NCBI GenBank assembly: GCA_013399875.1
Contig: VXAZ01007529.1
Location: forward strand, 184,613 to 248,612
Length of the DNA stretch: 64,000 nt
Reading direction: 5' to 3'
DNA from: Gymnorhina tibicen
Taxonomy: Eukaryota; Chordata; Aves; Passeriformes; Artamidae
In this document: piece by piece, positions 58,591 to 64,000 of the stretch
Numbering within the stretch: the stretch's first letter is position 1
Layout: each line of letters starts with the position of its first letter
The notes under the pieces: generated by a model
Seen by the model: the letters and a program-made list of their open reading frames with translations, nothing else
What the model was told of the DNA's origin: nothing
Databases searched by the model: none
Program-made: the position numbers and the translations under genes

Positions 58591-60949
58591 ACCCTCAGTG
58601 CAAACATCTGTTTGAGCAGAGCTCTCAGAAAAACAGATAAATGCCTTTTTTTTAATTTTAATGACAGAAATATCTCAGGTTAACTTCAGGATCTATTTTA
58701 ATTCTACCCAAACAAAAGCTCATTTCATTTCTAACTAGCATTCTGTATATTCCCTGAATTTCTCTTTGCCTGTGGGTGCAAGTCTTGTCTGTACCCTTAA
58801 ATTAGGCTTAGGAATACAAGATTTTTCATAATGAGACTCTAACACTTTTGAATTTGCAGCCCTTGCTTTATTCTCTTTGTTTGCTTGATTTCACTGTTTT
58901 CCTTACTTCACAAAAGAAAACAGAAATTGGAAGATATTAAAAAAGAAGATGTTTTCAGCTTCTAAAATAAAAGAAAATAGGAACTCTTTCACTTTCAGTG
59001 TAAAATCCTGCAAAATAACAATATATTGAAATTCAAAGCTGAAAACAGTTTTCCCTTTGAGTTTCCTAATATCAGAAAAACTAACAAATAATGGTTTAAA
59101 ATGTCTCCTTTTTTCCTATTTTTTTTTTTTTTTTAAATGATTTGCCCAGTGGCAATGTAAATGTAAAACCATGTCAGACCATCCAGCATCACAGGGTCCC
59201 CAGGAGGCCGTGCTTTTGTAGTCTAACAGGAGAGGGATGAAATTCTGATAATCTGAGAGGTGCTTCCCGTCCTCCTCCTGCTACCAAGTTAAACAAAACC
59301 CACCTCTGGCATTTCTAAACAGAATAATCAGGACAATCTGTTACAAGGCCAGGCTTGAGCCCCCCAGAATTGTGGGGAGGTGAAAGAAGTGAGTTTCATC
59401 TGGGAGGCTGCTCTCAGCTTTAATTATGGACAATTTAAGCCCTCAAAGCATCTCTCTGACAGAAATAAAAGGAACTGCAACTACTGCCTGACTTTAATAC
59501 AGAACAATTAATCAGCCCTGGTTGAGCCAAAGTAGGTCCAGGTTGACTTGAAAGGTTAATGGATCTTCAAACTGTTTCAAGAAAAGAGTTAGATGGCGTT
59601 TCAGTGCTGCGAGGAAACACGAAACCCAGGCCTCTTTGGTGTGGCTTTGGGTTTGTTACAAACATCTTGCAGAGCTTGAAAACTGCTTTTGATGATCGGC
59701 CTAACTTCCCTTTCCTCAGCTTAATCCCAGTTTTCCTGATTGCACTCCTTGGCCCCACCCTAAAGCAAATGTTCCCTTTCCCCAGTGCTTACACTTTCCA
59801 GATCTTTGCCCTGGGTTTTCTGTCATGGCCTTTCTGCCAGCTCAAAGCAAAGGCTTGCACCTTCAAGGCAATTTCCTCAAAGGTCAGTTTTACAGCCCTT
59901 TCAGTCATTTTTGCTTCTCTTTCCTGATTTTCTTTTTGCGTGACCATACCTTCCAACTTTAAAGCAGCTTTCCCAATTTTACTGCTGTGCACAGGAAGCA
60001 GCAATTCCCTTCTAGCTCTGCAATTAAATGCCCTGGTATTTGCATTTAATAAATATTGTGCTTTTCCAAAGTTTTAGATCATTCCTGGGTCTGCTCAGGT
60101 ATTTCTCCTTTCTAAGTTTCTTTTCCCCTCTGTATATCACTGCTCAATACCAATATTTCCCCAGCACACGAGCTTTTGATTTCTACTTCAGCTTTCATTT
60201 TGTAATTTTCTGCCAATATTTTATTTCTCCATCTCTTCATTAGAGATCGCATTTCTCTTCATTTACTGCAGTTTGCATCCCCTCCAAATTCAGCTGCAAA
60301 TTTAATTTGTTTGCTGCTTAGCCCTATTGCTATTAACAAACAGTAATGAAAAGATTAACTAACACACAGTTTATCAGCTTAAATTATCCACTGTCACTCC
60401 ACTACTTCTGGAGCTTTCTATTTTTCTGTTTGCAAACTACTTCTGAGGAAAAAATATGCAAGTGCAAAGATCTGGGCAAATCTTCTGCTTTTTGTAAAAT
60501 TAGCACAGGTCCAGACAAGTCAAGCTATTTATTCAGCTCTGGATATGACCTAAAGATTTCTTTGTACTTTGGCAGTTTTCAGAGTTACACAGTGAATTAT
60601 ACGAAGAAATACTTCAGCTTTTGTGTAAGTTATTTACCCCATTACAGCTTTATCTCTTTGTTGTGACTAAGATGGGGCTGACTGCTCACCTGGGATGGCA
60701 CTGTTTTCCTTTCCCTGCAATTCATGCTTTTCACTGATCGATCAAACTTTAAAACAGCACTGCAGGTGGACTTCCCTGATCCAGCCAGTGCAACACAAAA
60801 CCCCAACCTGTGTGACCTTGCAAATATCAGCTGATTTCTGTGTATTCCAGTTTCTGCTCTTTTAAAAAGGGAAAAATGGCAGTCCTCCCACATTTTCAGT
60901 AATAACCAAAAAAAAATATCTATGGATTGCTCCAATATCAGTGATGTGA
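58591..60949. other. Noncoding sequence, no gene recognised
   Basis: AT-rich with poly-T at about 59,119-59,134. Plus-strand frames of 106-122 codons (59,559-59,927; 60,346-60,666) are Phe/Ser/Leu-rich, as expected of T-rich DNA, and lack known domains. Confidence 0.55.
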
Positions 60950-61363
60950 GAATCACAGAATGACCTGGGCTGGAAGAGACCTCAAATATCTTATTGTTTC
61001 CACTCCCTGCCCTGGCCAGGGACACCTTCCACTATCCCAGATTGCTCAGAGCCCCATCCAGCCTGGCCTGGAACACTTCCAGGGATCCAGGGGCACCCAC
61101 AGCTTCTCTGGATAACCTGTGCCAGGGCCTCACCACCCTCACAGGGAACAATTCCTTCCTTCATATCCAACCTAACCCTGCTCTCTGGCAGTGTGAAGCC
61201 ATTGCCCCTTGTCCTGTCACTCCAGGCCCTTGTCAAGAGTCTCTCTCCATCTTTCCTGTGGGCTCCCTTCAGGCACTGGAAGGCCTCAGTGAGGTCACCC
61301 CAAATCCTTCTCTTTTCCAGGCTGAACAATCCCAATTCTCCCAGCCTTTGCTCTCTCAGTAGG
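60950..61363 (-). mobile_element. CR1 LINE fragment
   Basis: The plus strand shows 'gaatcacagaatgacctggg', 'ccagggacaccttccactat', 'tcagagccccatccagcctg', 'ataacctgtgccagggcctc', 'gtgaagccattgccccttgt', 'ttcctgtgggctcccttcag' and 'ttccaggctgaacaatccca'. The 3' terminus is kept. Very similar to the 37.0-kb copy. Confidence 0.96.
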
Positions 61364-64000
61364 GGAAAATCAGCCAGCTCTTTGAGGGAGAACACAAAGG
61401 ATGTCAGGGTTTATAACCAGAGTAATAAAACACCACCATCATTCCATAGAGTTCCTTCCTCTGCAGATATAGAAAGTAACAAACAGACATTTTGACTTGA
61501 CAAAACTCTTCCAACAAACCAGGGAGACTGGGATCTCAGCCTTCAAACCCCTTGTTCTGACCACCTCAATACACAGATTATGATACCACAGGAGTCAGGG
61601 CATAGACAGACAGGTGTAAATATGTAAGTGTGTCACAAAAATGTCAGTGAGGGAAGGAACTGGAAAGGAGAAGGACCTCGTTGTGACTGAGAAAAGCCTG
61701 CCTACTCCTGTAGCTGATTATAGACCTGGGGATGTAGCTGGGACGGCTGATATCACACCGGACATTATTAATAGTCCAGGCCCCCAGGGGGATTGTGAGA
61801 GGACGCTGGGGAGTGCCAAATGCCTCCAGGGAGCTCTCAAGTGCCCTGGTGTCGGTGGCGGGGGAGGGAGGTGCAGGCCAAAACCTGACAGAATTAACTG
61901 TGCACAAGGTGTGAGAAGCAGCAGCTGTTCCAAAGAGTGAGGTAAGCACGGAGGAACTGCTCCTGACCTTTCTCTTGGAATCACGCAGGTATGTGGACAG
62001 CAGCCTCATCTTGATCTCCAAAAAAATACAGCTATATCTGTGCAAGGATCAAATGTGGACACACATCTGCCATTGCAATCACCTGGGTGACTCCACACAG
62101 CTCATCTGACTGTTCAGAGCACAGGCTGCTCCTTGCAGCAGATGTGGTATCACAAAACTGTCCCTCGGGAAGATGTCACCAGTTGGGAAAGCTTTTCCCA
62201 CTGACCAGCAGGGACATGGTCACCCCCAAAGCATTGTGGGTTGGTTCAAAGTGCAGAGGAGTTTTACATGCTCGGGTGAGCAGCTGTCCTGCTGCATTTT
62301 GCTCAGCCAGTCGTTTGAAGAGGAAAAGGAAATGTCAAGTGACTCCGTGGGCTGAACTCCATTTCCATAAGAAATCAGGTATATATCGTTCACTGGATGC
62401 TACTGGGGCTCAGATGTGTCTTCTCTTTTGAAAATGGCCTTGAGTAAATGAATTAATACACCTCTGAGCTGCTGCAGAGATGAAGAAACTTTGGTGGGCT
62501 CCCCCTCAGATGTGCAGCTGCGCTCCCCTGCCCATGTGCCAGAGGAATGGATTAGTTTCAAATCTCCTCACTCTAACTTCCAGTGTGGTTGGCCCTCAGG
62601 ACGGGAGGGTTAACACTTAGGGCTGCCGTCACTTGATTTTGTCTCTGAATTCTTCAGCTTCTTAGGGGGCCCGTCTCTTGTGAAAGCTTTAGCTTCAATC
62701 TGGATGTGTTGAAATTTCCGTATCCCGAGAAGTGGAAGTGTTCAGGAGGGTCACAGTGTCTTCAGGGACGTTCAGCACTCTGCAGCGATCTACCTTCACA
62801 AATCCGTGTTGTACACGCGATTACTATTCCGAAATACAGTGCAAATTTTCAGACACGGTCATTTCACATTGCCACCTTTTTGAACATTCAGAATGCTTTT
62901 CTTGTTCTGTACCTTTCCCGTGTCCCCCAAAGCACAGAGGAGGAGGGCTGCATTTCTTCCCGACACAGTTCTTAGGGAGAGGGAATCAGCGGGGCAATCC
63001 ATGACTTGGGAGGCTGTGAGAGCAGTGCTCAGCAAACAGTGACAATAATTACACTGTCCTCTTTGGTAGAAGCCTGGAAAAGCTGTCAGCCACCACAAAG
63101 GATCATTAGCTGCTTGGTCTGAAGAACAGAAGCTGCTCCTAAATTTTTTAGAAAGTGCCAAACACTTCAAGCTGACTGACATAAATTGTGTGGGGTATTA
63201 CAATGCTGAATGTAAAACTCACCAGTCACTTTTCCTTCTATTCCAGTTCCTCTCAGCAATGACTTACAAGTAAATACTTGGGCAGTCTCTCACAGTACTA
63301 GGATTTCATGCTTTCTGCAGAACGTTTTAAGTGATGTTTCGCTCTTTCCCTGTGTAGAACGTTCAGAGACTGAACAAAATAAAGCAATACACACAATTTT
63401 TAAATCACTACAAACAAAACTAAACAAAAATTTTCACTACTACATGAAGTGGTGAGTCTGAAAAGGGCAGAACGTGATTTGCCAGAGTTTATTAGGGATT
63501 GAATTTATCAATAGAAGGAAGAGGTAAGCTTATTTACGTCTCCTAAATTTAGACCTTCCCTGAGCCACCCAGCTCAGACAGCATTAATACCCTGCTAAAA
63601 CTGCAGTGATAGGCAGGAATACAAACCATTGAAATAGAGTAAAGCTAAGCCACAGTTGAGAGATCAACCAGCTTTGCAATGCATGAGCTTTTCTTTTCTG
63701 TGCTGTTTGCTTTTCCCCTCTGTGCCACAAATGTCAGCGATCCCCAAGTCAAGCTTGCTTAGTGCAAACCAGCCACAAACACAGCCAAAACGAACTTTTG
63801 TCAGGAATTTACATGTGGAAAATTCCAAGAAGAACCTTGAAGAACAACAAAAATATCTCACTAACATCAGCTGAGCAAGAAAAATTTAGCTCGGACAAAA
63901 TCTTTCTACCCGAAATGAGTAATCTGAATCGAAAAAAAAAAAAGAACAATGAAAGAAGAGAAAAAGTCATGTGAAGGATTGAATTCTTGGGGGATTTTTA
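61364..64000. other. Noncoding sequence to window end, no gene recognised
   Basis: A 99-codon plus frame (61,641-61,940) ends just before a donor-like 'gag|gtaagc' at 61,942, and a 114-codon frame (62,087-62,431) follows. Neither resembles a known protein. Poly-A at about 63,931-63,942. Confidence 0.5.

Noticed and set aside
60991..61395. 134-codon minus frame and overlapping plus frames at 61.0-61.5 kb
   Set aside because: They lie in a CR1 copy; the peptide is the decayed CR1 tail or its antisense.

Overview
The window is vertebrate nuclear DNA, most probably from a neoavian bird. The main evidence is at least fourteen CR1-type LINE fragments, six on the plus strand and eight on the minus strand. 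Many keep the bird-typical CR1 3' end, with blocks like 'cttccaacccaaaccattc' followed by repeated 'attctgtg/attctatg' octamers, and several still show remnants of the CR1 reverse-transcriptase C-terminus. The rest is AT-leaning single-copy sequence with short microsatellites and poly-A/T tracts. There are no operons, ribosome binding sites, CRISPR arrays or bacterial-type genes. I could not recognise a conserved protein-coding gene, tRNA or rRNA. The window reads as intergenic or large-intron DNA, and nearly all the short open frames look like chance.

Layout. 1-12.6 kb: noncoding DNA with CR1 pieces at 3.1, 7.8 and 12.4 kb, a (TTTGG)n array at 7.0 kb and a small CpG-bearing patch at 8.44-8.83 kb. 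12.6-28.9 kb: a 16 kb stretch with no recognisable CR1. It holds the most gene-like signals: a 90-bp exon-like segment at 14.06 kb, and a TATA-bearing candidate promoter and first exon at 20.79-21.05 kb flanked by two G-quadruplex motifs. It also holds a long purine-rich, C-poor block at about 22.85-24.56 kb, and the longest open frame of the window (26,684-27,469), whose stop codon overlaps an AATAAA signal. These could be parts of one plus-strand transcript, perhaps a lncRNA, but that is inference. 28.9-37.4 kb: a CR1 cluster (six pieces) that contains the assembly gap (N, 35,106-35,548). 37.4-47.5 kb: a second CR1-poor stretch with a possible minus-strand exon at 41.84-42.01 kb and a candidate conserved noncoding element at 43.64-44.32 kb. 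47.5-64 kb: scattered CR1s, a CpG patch at 48.8-49.3 kb, two compact hairpins at 55.2-55.7 kb, and relics of an old palindromic dispersed repeat.

The firmest unusual observation is technical. The 639 bp ending exactly at the left edge of the N gap (34,467-35,105) recur as 640 bp starting exactly at its right edge (35,549-36,188), with one substitution and one T-run indel. That geometry is expected when overlapping contig ends or two alleles are left unmerged; a true 1,082-bp tandem duplication is the alternative. I found no convincing new biological system. The transcript-like assembly at 20.8-27.5 kb is the best lead.
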